DNA of 64,000 nt from positions 558,001-622,000 of the forward strand of contig NZ_QUSW01000003.1 of the NCBI RefSeq assembly GCF_003852895.1, read 5' to 3'. Each line of letters begins with the position of its first letter. Within the stretch, counting starts at the first letter, position 1. The notes beneath the pieces are model-generated. The model was not told the DNA's origin. It did no database searches and saw only the letters and a program-made list of their open reading frames with translations. Made by a program: the position numbers and the translations under genes. This DNA is from Rhizobacter terrae (lineage in GTDB: Bacteria; Pseudomonadota; Gammaproteobacteria; Burkholderiales; Burkholderiaceae_C). Positions 41,862 through 51,334 of this stretch are shown in pieces.

Positions 41862-42838
41862 GCGTGCGGTTCGGTGGGCTGGCTGAGCGCGCCCTGGCCG
41901 GACTCCGAGCCGATGACGTACACCGGCCGCTGCTTCACCTCGTCGAAGATGCGCCCCACGTATTCGCCCAGGATGCCGATGGACAGCAACTGCACGCCGC
42001 TGAACAGCATCATGCCGGTGACCAGGGTCGCCCAGCCGGGCACGTCGTGGCCGTGCACGAAATGCTCCACCACGATCCACGCCGCGAACACCAGCGCGCC
42101 CATGGCGATGAAGGCGCCCACCGCGCTCCACAGGCGCAGCGGCAGGTTGGTGAAGGCGGTGATGCCGGTGAAGGCCAGCCGCGACAGCGACTTCAGCGAG
42201 AAGCTGCTCTGCCCCGCATGCCGCTCGGCCGGAAGGTAGTCGATGATCTCGGTGTGGAAACCCACCCAGGCGTACATGCCTTTCATGAAGCGGTTGCGCT
42301 CGGGCAGCGACTTCAGCGCGTTGACCACCCGGCGGTCCATCAGCCGGAAGTCGCCCGCGTCCACGGGAATCTGGATCGACGGGTTGGCGTTCACGAGCCG
42401 GTAGAAGAGCCAGGTGCCCAGCCGCTTGGCGAAGGACTCGTCGGCCCGCGACGAACGCGCCGCGCACACCATGTCCGCGCCCTTTTGCCAAGCCTCCAGC
42501 ATGCGCGGCAGCAGCGCGGCCGGGTGCTGGCCGTCGGCGTCCATCAGCAGCACCACCTCGCCGAGGGCATGGTCGATGCCGGCGGTGAGGGCGGCCTCCT
42601 TGCCGAAGTTGCGCGACAGGCGCAGGTAGCGCACGCCCGGCGTGGTGAGGAAGGGCAGGATGGCTTGCGGCGTGTGGTCGCGGCTGCCGTCGTCCACCAC
42701 CACGATCTCCCAGCGGTCGGTGAGTGCGGCGAGCTGGCGCGAGACCTCGGGCAGCACCACGGGCAGGTTCTCGGCCTCGTTGAAGGCCGGCATCACGCAG
42801 CTGATGGCGGGGCGGGAGGGGCGGGGAAGGTCGGTCAT
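41858..42838 (-). CDS. GT2-family polyprenyl-phosphate glycosyltransferase (GtrB/FlmF2-like)
   Basis: A 326-residue protein. The N-terminal GT-A domain (SCVMPAFNEAENLP, VVVDDGSRDHT, DADGQHP as DxD-type motif) is followed by two membrane helices (SAVGAFIAMGALVFAAWIVV and VTGMMLFSGVQLLSIGILG) and the short GEYVGRIFDEVKQRPVYVI tail. This matches ArnC, GtrB and FlmF2, which make polyprenyl-phosphate sugars on the cytoplasmic face. The product would be deacetylated by the YdjC protein and used by the GT39 enzyme. ATG 42838 is chosen; the open frame to 42886 overlaps the divergent promoter. Confidence 0.88.
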   Translation of the reverse strand: MTDLPRPSRPAISCVMPAFNEAENLPVVLPEVSRQLAALTDRWEIVVVDDGSRDHTPQAILPFLTTPGVRYLRLSRNFGKEAALTAGIDHALGEVVLLMDADGQHPAALLPRMLEAWQKGADMVCAARSSRADESFAKRLGTWLFYRLVNANPSIQIPVDAGDFRLMDRRVVNALKSLPERNRFMKGMYAWVGFHTEIIDYLPAERHAGQSSFSLKSLSRLAFTGITAFTNLPLRLWSAVGAFIAMGALVFAAWIVVEHFVHGHDVPGWATLVTGMMLFSGVQLLSIGILGEYVGRIFDEVKQRPVYVIGSESGQGALSQPTEPHA

Positions 42839-42888
42839 GCGCTCACGGTGTCGGATGCGAGACTGTACGACGCAAGCCGTCGACAATC

Positions 42889-44598
42889 ATGAGGACGATG
42901 CCGCACTTGACGACGTTTGATCCGGCCCGCTGGCGCGCGTATGCGCAGGGCGCACTGCGCGACGACCTGGTGGCCGCGCTGGTGGTGAGCGTGCTGCTCA
43001 TCCCGCAGAGCCTGGGCTACGCGCTCCTGGCCGGGCTGCCGCCTGAGGCCGGGCTGTACGCCAGCCTGCTGCCGCTGCTGGCCTATGCCGCCCTGGGTTC
43101 CAGCCCGGTGATCGGCGTGGGGCCGGTCGCGCTGCTCTCCCTGATGATTTCCCAGGCGGTGGCCCATGCGCCGCCAGGCGTGCCGCCGCACGCCGTTGCC
43201 CTGGTGCTGGCCGTCGAGGTGGGTGTGCTGCTGGCCTTGGCCGCCTGGTGGCGGCTGCATGCGCTGGCGGCGCTGCTGAGCGTGCCGGTGCTGCAGGGCT
43301 TCGAGACCGGCGGCGCGGTGGCCATCGCACTCAGCCAGCTGCCGGCGCTGCTTGGCTCCGGCGCGCGCGGGTCCAGCCTGCCGCAGCTGCTGGCCTCGTG
43401 GCGCGAGACCCCACTGCCCTGGTGGCCGCTGACGGCGCTGTTCGGCGTGGTCGCCATCGTGGCCCTGTGGGTGCTGCGCAAGCGGGCGGCGGACTGGCTG
43501 TCACGCATGATGCCGCGCGGCCGGGCGGTGCTGCTGGCGCGGTTGTCCCCGCTGGTGGTGCTGGCGACGGCCATCGCGGTCGAGGCGATCACTCGGTCCG
43601 GCGAACGCGGCGTGGTGCTGGTGGGCGCCTTGCCCGCGCTCGAATGGCGGCTGCATGCCATGTCCTTCGACCTGGCCCTGTGGCGCGAGCTGCTGCCCAG
43701 CGCCGCGCCGATCGCGCTGGTGGCGTTCGTCAGCAGCCTGGTGGTGGCCGAATCGATGGCCCGCAAGGAAGGCACCCGCATCGACCCGCGCCGCGAACTG
43801 GCCGGCCTGGCGGCCGCCAACCTCGCGGCCGCCGCCACCGCCGGCATGCCGGTGGCCGGCAGCTTCACCCGCAGCGTGATGGCGCTGGACGCCGGCAGCC
43901 GCACGCGCATGGCCGGTGTCTTCACGGCGGTGTTCATGGGCCTGGCCGTGCTGCTCATCGGCCGGCCGCTGGCCCTGCTGCCCATCGCGGTGCTGGCGGC
44001 CACGATCCTCGTCGCCTCGGTGGCGGTGTTCGACCTCCAGCCCTTTCGCGAGGCCTGGCGCTACGACCGCGCCGAATGCGTGCTGATGACGCTGGTGGCC
44101 GTGCTCACGGTGGTCATGGGCGTCACCTGGGCGCTGGGCGTGGGCGTGGCGGCGTCCATCGGGCTGCTGCTGCAGCGCACGGCCCGGCCGCACGTGGCGC
44201 TCATCGGCCGCGTGCCTGGTACCGAGCACTACCGCAACGCCGAGCGCTACGAGGTCGAACTCACGCCGGGCGTGATGGCGTTGCGCATCGACGAAAGCCT
44301 GCTGTTCACCAACGCCCGGCAGCTGAGCGACGTGGTGGCCCAGCAGCTGGTGCGCTACCCCGACACGCGCCGCGTGGTGCTGCAGATGTCGCCGGTGAAT
44401 CACATCGACCTGAGCGGGCTGGCGGCGCTGCGTGCGCTGCACGACATGCTGGCCGGCCGCGGCATCCGGCTGGACCTGAGCGAGGTGAAGGGCCCCGTGC
44501 TGGACGGCCTGAAAGCCGGCCAGTGGCGGCAATGGTTCGGCGGCGAGCTGTTCCTGAGCCATCACCACGCGATGGAGGCCGATGGGCCCGTGCGATGA
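42889..44598 (+). CDS. SulP-family anion transporter with STAS domain
   Basis: A 569-residue transporter with about 12 helices (SulP signature LIPQSLGYALLAGLPPEAGLYAS near residue 40) and a C-terminal cytoplasmic STAS domain (about 450-560, NHIDLSGLAALRALHD). SulP proteins carry sulfate, bicarbonate or C4-dicarboxylates in exchange with protons or sodium. There is no carbonic anhydrase or CysZ gene nearby to decide. ATG 42898 is an alternative start three residues later. It overlaps the esterase gene region and probably shares a transcript with it. Confidence 0.9.
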   Translation: MRTMPHLTTFDPARWRAYAQGALRDDLVAALVVSVLLIPQSLGYALLAGLPPEAGLYASLLPLLAYAALGSSPVIGVGPVALLSLMISQAVAHAPPGVPPHAVALVLAVEVGVLLALAAWWRLHALAALLSVPVLQGFETGGAVAIALSQLPALLGSGARGSSLPQLLASWRETPLPWWPLTALFGVVAIVALWVLRKRAADWLSRMMPRGRAVLLARLSPLVVLATAIAVEAITRSGERGVVLVGALPALEWRLHAMSFDLALWRELLPSAAPIALVAFVSSLVVAESMARKEGTRIDPRRELAGLAAANLAAAATAGMPVAGSFTRSVMALDAGSRTRMAGVFTAVFMGLAVLLIGRPLALLPIAVLAATILVASVAVFDLQPFREAWRYDRAECVLMTLVAVLTVVMGVTWALGVGVAASIGLLLQRTARPHVALIGRVPGTEHYRNAERYEVELTPGVMALRIDESLLFTNARQLSDVVAQQLVRYPDTRRVVLQMSPVNHIDLSGLAALRALHDMLAGRGIRLDLSEVKGPVLDGLKAGQWRQWFGGELFLSHHHAMEADGPVR

Positions 44599-44606
44599 TT
44601 CATGCC

Positions 44607-45263
44607 ATGTCGCTCCAAACCATCGAAGTCGGTCCCGCCGGACCCGTTTCCACCTCGGTCATCATCCTGCACGGCCTGGGCGCCGACGGCACGGACTTCC
44701 TGTCCTTCGCCGACGAGCTGGAAGTGCCGGGCGGGCCGGTGCGGTGGATCTTCCCGCGGGCGCCGGTGATGCCGGTCACCATCAACAACGGCTACGCGAT
44801 GCGGGCCTGGTACGACATCTTCGGGTTCGACGGCGCTTCGGGCGAAGACGATGCCGGCCTTCGCCGCTCGATGGCCGAGGTGCATGCCCTGCTGGACCGC
44901 GAGCAGGAGCGAGGCGTGCCGGCCGGCCGCATCGTGCTGGGCGGTTTCTCGCAAGGCTGCGCGATGACGCTCCTGTCGGCGCTGCGCTACCCGAAGCGGC
45001 TGGCCGGGCTCATCGGCATGTCGGGCTACCTGCCGCTGGCGTCCACGCTGGCTGCCGAGCGGCATGCCGCCAATGCCGACGTGCCCTTGTTCCTCGCGCA
45101 CGGCCGCAGCGATCCGGTGGTGGGCTTCGACCGCGCCACTGCCTCGCGCGATGCGCTGCTGGCGCTGGGCTACCAAGTCGAGTGGCACGAGTACCCGATG
45201 CAGCACTCGGTGTGCCCGCAGGAGGTGGTGGACCTGCAGAAGTGGCTCCACAAGACGCTGTAG
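44607..45263 (+). CDS. Carboxylesterase/phospholipase family alpha/beta hydrolase
   Basis: A 218-residue hydrolase of the Abhydrolase_2 family. The oxyanion segment is ILHGLGADGTDF, the nucleophile GGFSQGCAM, the acid in HGRSDPVVGF and the base in YPMQHSVCPQE, so the catalytic set is complete. It hydrolyses short acyl esters or lysophospholipids. An ATG at 44595 overlaps the SulP stop as ATGA and would add four residues; ATG 44607 gives the family-like MSLQTIEVG start. Cytoplasmic; no signal peptide. Confidence 0.9.
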   Translation: MSLQTIEVGPAGPVSTSVIILHGLGADGTDFLSFADELEVPGGPVRWIFPRAPVMPVTINNGYAMRAWYDIFGFDGASGEDDAGLRRSMAEVHALLDREQERGVPAGRIVLGGFSQGCAMTLLSALRYPKRLAGLIGMSGYLPLASTLAAERHAANADVPLFLAHGRSDPVVGFDRATASRDALLALGYQVEWHEYPMQHSVCPQEVVDLQKWLHKTL

Positions 45264-45296
45264 CCTGGGAGCGGCCGGCCCTGGTGCCGCGCCGAA

Positions 45297-45332
45297 GGTG
45301 AATTTCGCACAACCCCGCCGTTCAGATTCACC
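45297..45332. repeat. Inverted repeat upstream of LuxR gene
   Basis: GGTGAAT (45297-45303) and ATTCACC (45326-45332) face each other across 22 bases, within the 140-base gap before the LuxR-type gene. The arms are too far apart for a good hairpin. They could be two half-sites of a regulator. Nothing else is evident in the gap except the AAGGGAAG ribosome site. Confidence 0.3.
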
Positions 45333-45403
45333 CCTTCAAAAACACTTGCTTACCTAAGCTTTCAACGAGTCCGAACTTGTTGTGAATGCGAAGGGAAGCA
45401 AGC

Positions 45404-46090
45404 ATGTTTGACTTCATCACCCAAGACCACAACCCAGCCCGGGTGCCTTGCGCCGATGGCGGCGCGGCGGGCATGGATGTGTCCATCCTCATGCGGGTGC
45501 TCGACGAGATCGACTACGGCGTCGTGCTCGTGGACGGCAACGGCAGCCTGCGCTATGCCAACCAACTGGCCCTGCGCGAGATGCTGGCCGGCGGCCCGCT
45601 GCGCCTGGGGGGCGGACGGGTCCACACCACCACGCCCGCCGACCAGCACGTGCTCAGCGTGGCCATCGCCGATGCCGTGCGTGGGCGCCGCAAGCTCTTC
45701 ACCGCCAGCGACGCGTGCGGCTCGCTGCCTGTGGCGGTCGTGCCGATGCACGGTGCCGCCGACGGCGAAGCGCTGGCCCTGCTGGTGCTGGGCCGGCGCA
45801 GCGCGGCCGACTCGCTGACGGTGGACTTCTACGCCCGCAGCAACGGCCTCACCTGCGCCGAGGCCCTGGTGCTCCAGCGCATGTGCGTGGGCCTCAAGCC
45901 CAAGGAGGTGGCCAAGGAGCAGGGCGTGGCCATCTCCACCGTGCGCTCCCACATCTGCAGCATCCGCACCAAGACGCAGACGGGCAGCATCCGCGAACTG
46001 CTCAACCGCATCGCGGTGCTGCCGCCGATCACGCCGGTGATCAAGGCGATGTCTGTCGAGCATCACCGCGAGCCCGCGACGGCACAGTGA
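45404..46090 (+). CDS. LuxR-type helix-turn-helix regulator
   Basis: A 228-residue regulator. The N-terminal half looks like a degenerate PAS domain (VLDEIDYGVVLVDGNGSLRYAN), and the C-terminal LuxR domain (about 150-215) has LTCAEALVLQRMCVGLKPKEVAKEQGVAISTVRSHICSIR in pieces. Such PAS-LuxR proteins respond to small ligands rather than phosphorylation. ATG 45404 follows AAGGGAAG and is preferred to 45386. The gene is followed, 168 bases later, by a Crp/Fnr regulator on the same strand. A hairpin (46153-46161 with 46167-46176) without T-run lies between them. Confidence 0.88.
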   Translation: MFDFITQDHNPARVPCADGGAAGMDVSILMRVLDEIDYGVVLVDGNGSLRYANQLALREMLAGGPLRLGGGRVHTTTPADQHVLSVAIADAVRGRRKLFTASDACGSLPVAVVPMHGAADGEALALLVLGRRSAADSLTVDFYARSNGLTCAEALVLQRMCVGLKPKEVAKEQGVAISTVRSHICSIRTKTQTGSIRELLNRIAVLPPITPVIKAMSVEHHREPATAQ

Positions 46091-46258
46091 GGCCTGGGCC
46101 GCGGGCGGCGGTGATGCAGCGATGCGACGGATGCCCCGCGTGACCGGCGCATCCGGTGTCCAGGGAGGACACCCGGCGGTGGTCCCATGGCGTGCTCGTG
46201 CTAGAGTTTTTGCGGTTGCGCGGACCAGGGGGACGCGCCCGTTCGCACGCTGCGCGCC

Positions 46259-46912
46259 ATGGACCACCCAGGTGATATCGCCGAATCGTCGTTGCCCGCG
46301 GCCTGGCGCACCCTCGCGGCCCGAGGCGTGCCGCGCCGCTTCGGCAAGGGCATGCTGCTCATCCAGGAGGGTGACCGCGACGACACCCTGTTCATCATCC
46401 TGGCCGGCCGCGTGCAGGCCTTTTCCAAGGACGATCAGGAAAGCGGTCGCGAGATCGTCTACAACGACTACGGTCCCGCCGATTTCGTCGTGGGCGAGAT
46501 GAGCCTGGACGGCGGGCCGCGATCCGCGTCGGTGCGTGCGATCGAACCCACGCACTGCGTGGCAGTGACGCGGCAGACGCTGCGCGAACACATCGCGGCC
46601 AACCCGGAATTCGCGTTCGAGCTGTTGGCGCATGTCATCGGCCGCGCGCGTGCCGCCACGAAGGCGGCACGCGAGATTGCCTTCTTCAATGTCTATGACC
46701 GGGTGACCCGCTTGCTGAATGGGCTCGCCGTGGAGCGCCCGGATGGCACCCGGATCATCCAGGGTTCGCTCACGCACAAGAGCATTGCCTCGCGTGCCGG
46801 ATGCTCGCGCGAGATGGTGAGCCGGCTGATGAAGGACCTGGAGACCGGCGGTTTCGTTGCCACCGAGGGCCGGGACATGGTCCTGCGCCGGCGTCTCCCG
46901 TCAGGTTGGTGA
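46259..46912 (+). CDS. Crp/Fnr-family transcriptional regulator
   Basis: A 217-residue protein with a cyclic-nucleotide-binding-like barrel (about 15-130, LLIQEGDRDDTLFIILAGRVQAF) and a C-terminal winged helix (about 145-210; recognition helix SIASRAGCSREMVSRLMKDLE). It lacks the N-terminal cysteines of Fnr, so it does not hold an iron-sulfur cluster. The recognition helix SREMVSR is like Crp. The effector is unknown. It converges on the M48 protease gene, with 6 bases between the stops. Confidence 0.9.
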   Translation: MDHPGDIAESSLPAAWRTLAARGVPRRFGKGMLLIQEGDRDDTLFIILAGRVQAFSKDDQESGREIVYNDYGPADFVVGEMSLDGGPRSASVRAIEPTHCVAVTRQTLREHIAANPEFAFELLAHVIGRARAATKAAREIAFFNVYDRVTRLLNGLAVERPDGTRIIQGSLTHKSIASRAGCSREMVSRLMKDLETGGFVATEGRDMVLRRRLPSGW

Positions 46913-46918
46913 CCCGGG

Positions 46919-47854
46919 CTACTTCAGCGATTCATCAAACCGGCGGGTCGGCTTTGGAGCCTTCTGGTACACCGGCAGCACCAGCGGCAGGCTGGCCTGG
47001 ATCTCCTCGATCCGCGTCGCACCCGACGGGTGGGTGGACAGCCATTGCGGCGGCGCGCCCTTGCTGGCCTGGCCCATCTTCTCCCACAGCGTCACGCCAG
47101 CGCGCGGGTCGTAGCCGGCGCGCGCGGCCAGGTCGAGGCCGACCTTGTCCGCTTCCGATTCATCGCCCCGGCTGAACCGCAGGCTCAGCAGCTGCCCGCC
47201 CAGGCCGGCCAGGTAGCGCCCGCCGTTGCCCAGGCCCAGCAGCGCCGCGCCGATCTCGATCGCGCTGTTGGTGACCGCGCTCTTGCCCATGCGCTCGCGG
47301 GCATGCTCGCGCAAGGCATGCGCGATCTCGTGGCCCATCACCATGGCCACCTCGTCGTCGGTGAGCTTGAGCTGGTCGAGGATGCCGTAGTAGAAGGCGA
47401 TCTTTCCGCCCGGCATGCAGAAGGCGTTGATCTGCTTGCTGCCGATGAGGTTGACCTCCCAGTTCCAGTCCGCTGCTCGCGGCGTGGAATGCAGGTTGGG
47501 CGACATGATGTGCGGGATGAGCCGTTGCGCGATGGCGCGCAGCCGCACCACCTGTGGATGCGAGTCCGGCGCCAGCGCGCGCTGCGACGAGGCCTCGGCC
47601 AGCATCTTGCGGTACTGCTGCTGCGCCGCCTTCTCCAGCTGCTCGGCCGACACCAGCCCGCTCAGCTGCGAGCGCTCGCCCACTTCCACGCCATCCGCCA
47701 GCGCTACCGCGGGCAGGGTGGCGCCGAGGCCGGCACCCGCCACGAGCGCGGTGAAACGGCGGCGCGAGTGCAGCGCGCACTGGCAGCCGAAGGCGTGCGG
47801 CTGCAGGGAAGGGGAAGGAACGTAGTCGGTCTGGAAGTCGGAATCGGAGCTCAT
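46919..47854 (-). CDS. M48-family metalloprotease
   Basis: A 311-residue zinc protease. The active site is H175-E176-xx-H179 (MGHEIAHALREHA), and the third ligand Glu is in RGDESEADKVGL, as in the M48 family (BepA, LoiP, OMA1). A twin-arginine-like segment (HSRRRFTALVAGAGLG) at about residue 30-45 suggests export, with catalysis in the periplasm, as for proteins that control outer-membrane quality. It is preceded by a 60-base gap after the AmpG gene and may be the last gene of that minus-strand operon. Confidence 0.9.
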   Translation of the reverse strand: MSSDSDFQTDYVPSPSLQPHAFGCQCALHSRRRFTALVAGAGLGATLPAVALADGVEVGERSQLSGLVSAEQLEKAAQQQYRKMLAEASSQRALAPDSHPQVVRLRAIAQRLIPHIMSPNLHSTPRAADWNWEVNLIGSKQINAFCMPGGKIAFYYGILDQLKLTDDEVAMVMGHEIAHALREHARERMGKSAVTNSAIEIGAALLGLGNGGRYLAGLGGQLLSLRFSRGDESEADKVGLDLAARAGYDPRAGVTLWEKMGQASKGAPPQWLSTHPSGATRIEEIQASLPLVLPVYQKAPKPTRRFDESLK

Positions 47855-47914
47855 GGAACCTCGGAATGCGTGCGGCGCCCAACAGCCGCCAGATGATGTT
47901 GCCAGAAGAGGATT

Positions 47915-49504
47915 TCAATCGTCCGCCGGGACGGCGTCGGGGTCAACTTCCAGCGAGCGTACCGCGTGCCGCATCCACCAGAGCATGACCAGCGCGGGCG
48001 CGGCCAGGACGGTGGAGATGATGAAGAACGTGGGCCAGCCGATGGACTCGGCCAGCACGCCCGCCAGCGGCCCCACCCACACCCGGCCCACCGAGGCGAA
48101 GGCCGACAGCAGCGCGTACTGCGTGGCGGTGAAGCGCTGGTTGCACAGGCTCATCAGGAAGGCGAGGAAGGCAGCGGTGCCCATGCCGCCGGAGAGGTTC
48201 TCCGCGGCGATCACCAGCAGCAGGCCGCCGTCCACCGGCGTGGGCTGCGCGAGCTTGACGAAGCCCCAGTCGAAGGCCGGCAGCGTGAGGCCCGACATCA
48301 AGCCCTTGCCAGCCACGGCCAGCCACCAGAAGCCCAGGTTGCTCACCATCTGCAGGATGCCGAAGATCATCAGCGAGCGCCACAGGCCCAGGCGCAGCAT
48401 CAGCGCGCCACCGATCAGCGCGCCGCCGATGGACAGCCAGATGCCCAGGATCTTGTTGACCACGCCCACCTCGGCCAGGCCGAAGCCCACGCCTTGCAGC
48501 AGGAAGGGCGTCATCAGCGAGCCGGCGAAGGCATCGCCCAGCTTGAAGAGCACGATGAAGGCGAGGAATGGCCAGGCGCCCTCTTGCGCGAAGTAGCTGC
48601 GCAGCCCGCCCAGCAAGGTCTCGAAGCGCGCCCAGCGCGCGGCGAAGGCCGCCAGCGGCAGGGTGAACAGCAGGCCCAGCATCAGTGCCAGCAGGTCCAC
48701 CCACTTCTGCTTGAGGGGCGCTGCCATGCTCGAGTTGGCGAAGAAGGGCGCGAGCATCGCGTCGGCGGCCGGCGGGCCCAGCGCCTCGCTGAGCTTGAAG
48801 CCGATGCCCACGGCCACCAGCACGGCGAAGAAGCCGATGAGGTCCTGCCGCGCCACGCTGCCGGGCGCCTGCGCATGCTGCAGCCGAGGCAGGAAGACGA
48901 CGGTGACGGCGGCCAGGCCCACCATCATCCAGCCCATGAAGCGGTAGATCTCGGGCCAGGTCCAGGCGCCGCCTTGCGCGGGGTCGGCCCAGATGAAGGC
49001 GATGCCGCCGGACAGGATCATCGCCATGCGGTAGCCCATCACGTACATCGAGGAGCCGAGCGCACGTTCATTGGGCGCGTGCATGTTGGTGCGGTAGGCG
49101 TCGACGACCACGTCCTGCGATGCCGACACGAATGCGATGAGCGTGGCGAGCAGCGCGAAGGTGCGCGTCGCGTGGCTGGGCGAGGTGCCCGACATCCACC
49201 ACAGCAGCAGTGCCAGCACGAGCTGTGTGGCGACGATCCAGCCGCGGCGCCGGCCCAGCCAGGGCAGGTCGAAGCGGTCCATCAGCGGCGCCCACAGGAA
49301 CTTGAAGGTGTAGGGCAGGCCGACGATGCTCAACAGCCCAATGGTGGCGATGCTCACGCCCTCGGACGTGAGCCAGGCCTGCATCGCCTGCCCGGTCAGC
49401 GCCAGCGGCAGCCCGGACGCGAAGCCCACCAGCGCGGCGACCGTCAGCCGGTGCAGCGCCGCGAGGTCGAAGCGTGAAGGCGGCGCGGTGTTATCGGCCG
49501 CCAT
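47915..49504 (-). CDS. ampG: AmpG-family muropeptide transporter (MFS)
   Basis: A 529-residue permease with about 14 helices, AmpG-type: GFASGLPLALTGQAMQAWL at the start, PYTFKFLWAPLMDRF, and ASQDVVVDAYRTNM, the characteristic motif of the family. AmpG imports anhydromuropeptides released in cell-wall turnover, feeding recycling and, in many bacteria, beta-lactamase induction. A large central loop separates the helix halves. It is 15 bases after the acyl-CoA synthetase gene, in the same operon. Confidence 0.88.
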   Translation of the reverse strand: MAADNTAPPSRFDLAALHRLTVAALVGFASGLPLALTGQAMQAWLTSEGVSIATIGLLSIVGLPYTFKFLWAPLMDRFDLPWLGRRRGWIVATQLVLALLLWWMSGTSPSHATRTFALLATLIAFVSASQDVVVDAYRTNMHAPNERALGSSMYVMGYRMAMILSGGIAFIWADPAQGGAWTWPEIYRFMGWMMVGLAAVTVVFLPRLQHAQAPGSVARQDLIGFFAVLVAVGIGFKLSEALGPPAADAMLAPFFANSSMAAPLKQKWVDLLALMLGLLFTLPLAAFAARWARFETLLGGLRSYFAQEGAWPFLAFIVLFKLGDAFAGSLMTPFLLQGVGFGLAEVGVVNKILGIWLSIGGALIGGALMLRLGLWRSLMIFGILQMVSNLGFWWLAVAGKGLMSGLTLPAFDWGFVKLAQPTPVDGGLLLVIAAENLSGGMGTAAFLAFLMSLCNQRFTATQYALLSAFASVGRVWVGPLAGVLAESIGWPTFFIISTVLAAPALVMLWWMRHAVRSLEVDPDAVPADD

Positions 49505-49519
49505 GCGAGAGAGAAAGCG

Positions 49520-51232
49520 TCATGCGGCCATTCTAGGCACCGCTTGCGACGCGCTTTCTCCTTGCCACAGCACGAGGGTGGGCTCCTCCACCCACTTCTC
49601 GGCGAGCGCGGCGTAACGGTCTTCCATCGGCTGGCGCTTGAGCTTGAGCGTGGGCGTGAGCATGCCGTTCTCGATGGTCCATGGGTCGGTCGTCAGCACC
49701 AGCTTGGCGAGCTTCTCGTGCGAGTCGAGCCGGGCGTTGACCGTCTTCACCAGCTGCACCATGGCCATCTCCACCGCCTCGCGCGGCTGTGCCTTGCCGA
49801 TGTCCGACAGCACCGCCACCGCCACCGGCTGCGGCAGGCCGCTGCCCATCACGCAGACCTGTTCCAGCAGGTTGTTCTCCATCAGCAGGCTCTCGATGGG
49901 CGCGGGCGAGACGAACTTGCCCTTGCCGGTCTTGAACTGCTCGCGCACGCGCCCGACGATGCGCAAGGCGCCATCGGGCGCGATCTCGCCCAGGTCGCCG
50001 CTGCGGTAGAAGCCGTCGGCCGTGATGACCTCGCGGGTTTTCTCCGGCTCGCGGTAGTAGCCGTCCATCAGCGCGGGCGTGCGCACCAGCACCTCGCCGG
50101 CCGCGCCGCCGTTGAGCGCGCCGTCGCCGAGCTTGATCTCCACGCCTTCATAGGGCTTGCCCACGCTGCCCGCGCGGGCGCCGCCCATGGCGGTGGTGGT
50201 GCCCTGGCCGAAGGTCTCGGTCATGCCGTAGACCTCCCAGATGTTGATGCCCAGCCGCGCATACCAGTCCAGCAGCGTGGGCGAGATGGGCGCCGCGCCG
50301 CTGGCCACCATGCGCGCCTTGGCCAGGCCCAGCGCCTTGCGGATCTTCTTCTTCACGAGGCCCGAGACGATGGGAATGCTGAGCAGCCGGTCGAGCTTTT
50401 CCTGCGGCATCTTGCCCAGCACGCCCATCTGGAAGCGCGTCCACAGCCGCGGCACGGCGAAGAAGCCGGTGGGCTGGGCGACCTGCAAGTCCTGCGCGAA
50501 AGTGTCCAGCGACTCGACGAAGTACAGCGTCATGCCGGTGTAGATGCTGCCCATCTCCACGAGCGCGCGCTCGGCGACGTGGGACATCGGCAGGTAGGAC
50601 AGGTAGCGGTCGCGGTCGCTGAACTCGAACAGCTTCATGCCGGTGGAAATGGCCGCGGCGATGTGGCGGAAGCGGTTCACCACGCCCTTGGGGTTGCCCG
50701 TGGTGCCCGAGGTGTACATGATGCTGGCGGTGTCATCGAGCGCGGGCAGCTTGGTGAGCGGCAGCGGCTCGCTCGCCTTGACCACCGCGTCCCAGTCGTC
50801 GCCGCCCAGGCGCTTCGGGTAGGGGAAGCTGATGCGCGGCAGGCCCGCGGGCAGCGCCTCGTCCACCCGCTCGGGTTCGTCGAGCTTGCCGGTGAAGACC
50901 AGCACTGCGTTGCTGTGCTCCAGCACGTAGCGCGTGACCTCGGCCGACTGGTTCTGGTACATCGGCACGCTCACGTGCCCGGCCATGAGGATGGCCATGT
51001 CCGCCATCACCCAGTGCGCGCAGTTCTTGGAAATGATGGCGATGCGGCTGCCAGGCGGATACCCCCTGGCGGCCAGTGCGCCGGCCATGCGCCGCACCTC
51101 GTCCAGAGTCTGGGCCCAGGTCCAGGTGCGCCACTGCCGGTCCGTCGGCTGGTGCATGTAGACGGTGTTGGGGCGCTTCCCGGCCTGTGCGATCAGTGCA
51201 TCGACGCAGGTGATCAACTTCTCTTGCGACAT
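49520..51232 (-). CDS. AMP-dependent acyl-CoA synthetase/ligase
   Basis: A 570-residue ANL enzyme. The P-loop is TSGTTGNPKG (174-183), followed by EVYGMTETFG, the adenylate-binding YRSGDLGEI, and the hinge VGRVREQFKTGKGKFVSP, with the catalytic lysine region close to the C-terminus (TPTLKLKRQ). The FACL/LACS-type sequence suggests long- or medium-chain fatty acids, which it activates through acyl-AMP to acyl-CoA. It leads a minus-strand operon with ampG, then perhaps the M48 gene. Confidence 0.9.
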   Translation of the reverse strand: MSQEKLITCVDALIAQAGKRPNTVYMHQPTDRQWRTWTWAQTLDEVRRMAGALAARGYPPGSRIAIISKNCAHWVMADMAILMAGHVSVPMYQNQSAEVTRYVLEHSNAVLVFTGKLDEPERVDEALPAGLPRISFPYPKRLGGDDWDAVVKASEPLPLTKLPALDDTASIMYTSGTTGNPKGVVNRFRHIAAAISTGMKLFEFSDRDRYLSYLPMSHVAERALVEMGSIYTGMTLYFVESLDTFAQDLQVAQPTGFFAVPRLWTRFQMGVLGKMPQEKLDRLLSIPIVSGLVKKKIRKALGLAKARMVASGAAPISPTLLDWYARLGINIWEVYGMTETFGQGTTTAMGGARAGSVGKPYEGVEIKLGDGALNGGAAGEVLVRTPALMDGYYREPEKTREVITADGFYRSGDLGEIAPDGALRIVGRVREQFKTGKGKFVSPAPIESLLMENNLLEQVCVMGSGLPQPVAVAVLSDIGKAQPREAVEMAMVQLVKTVNARLDSHEKLAKLVLTTDPWTIENGMLTPTLKLKRQPMEDRYAALAEKWVEEPTLVLWQGESASQAVPRMAA

Positions 51233-51334
51233 GGCGGCTCCGACGATGTGTTCGCCCGAGTGTCGGCCCCGTGCCGGATGGCGTCGATCAGGGTGATTGC
51301 CGGGTGGGCCGGCCGGCCAAGGGATTGGCCCGGC

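Noticed and set aside
46153-46176. Hairpin after the LuxR gene as an intrinsic terminator
   Set aside because: The stem is good, but no T-run follows on either strand.
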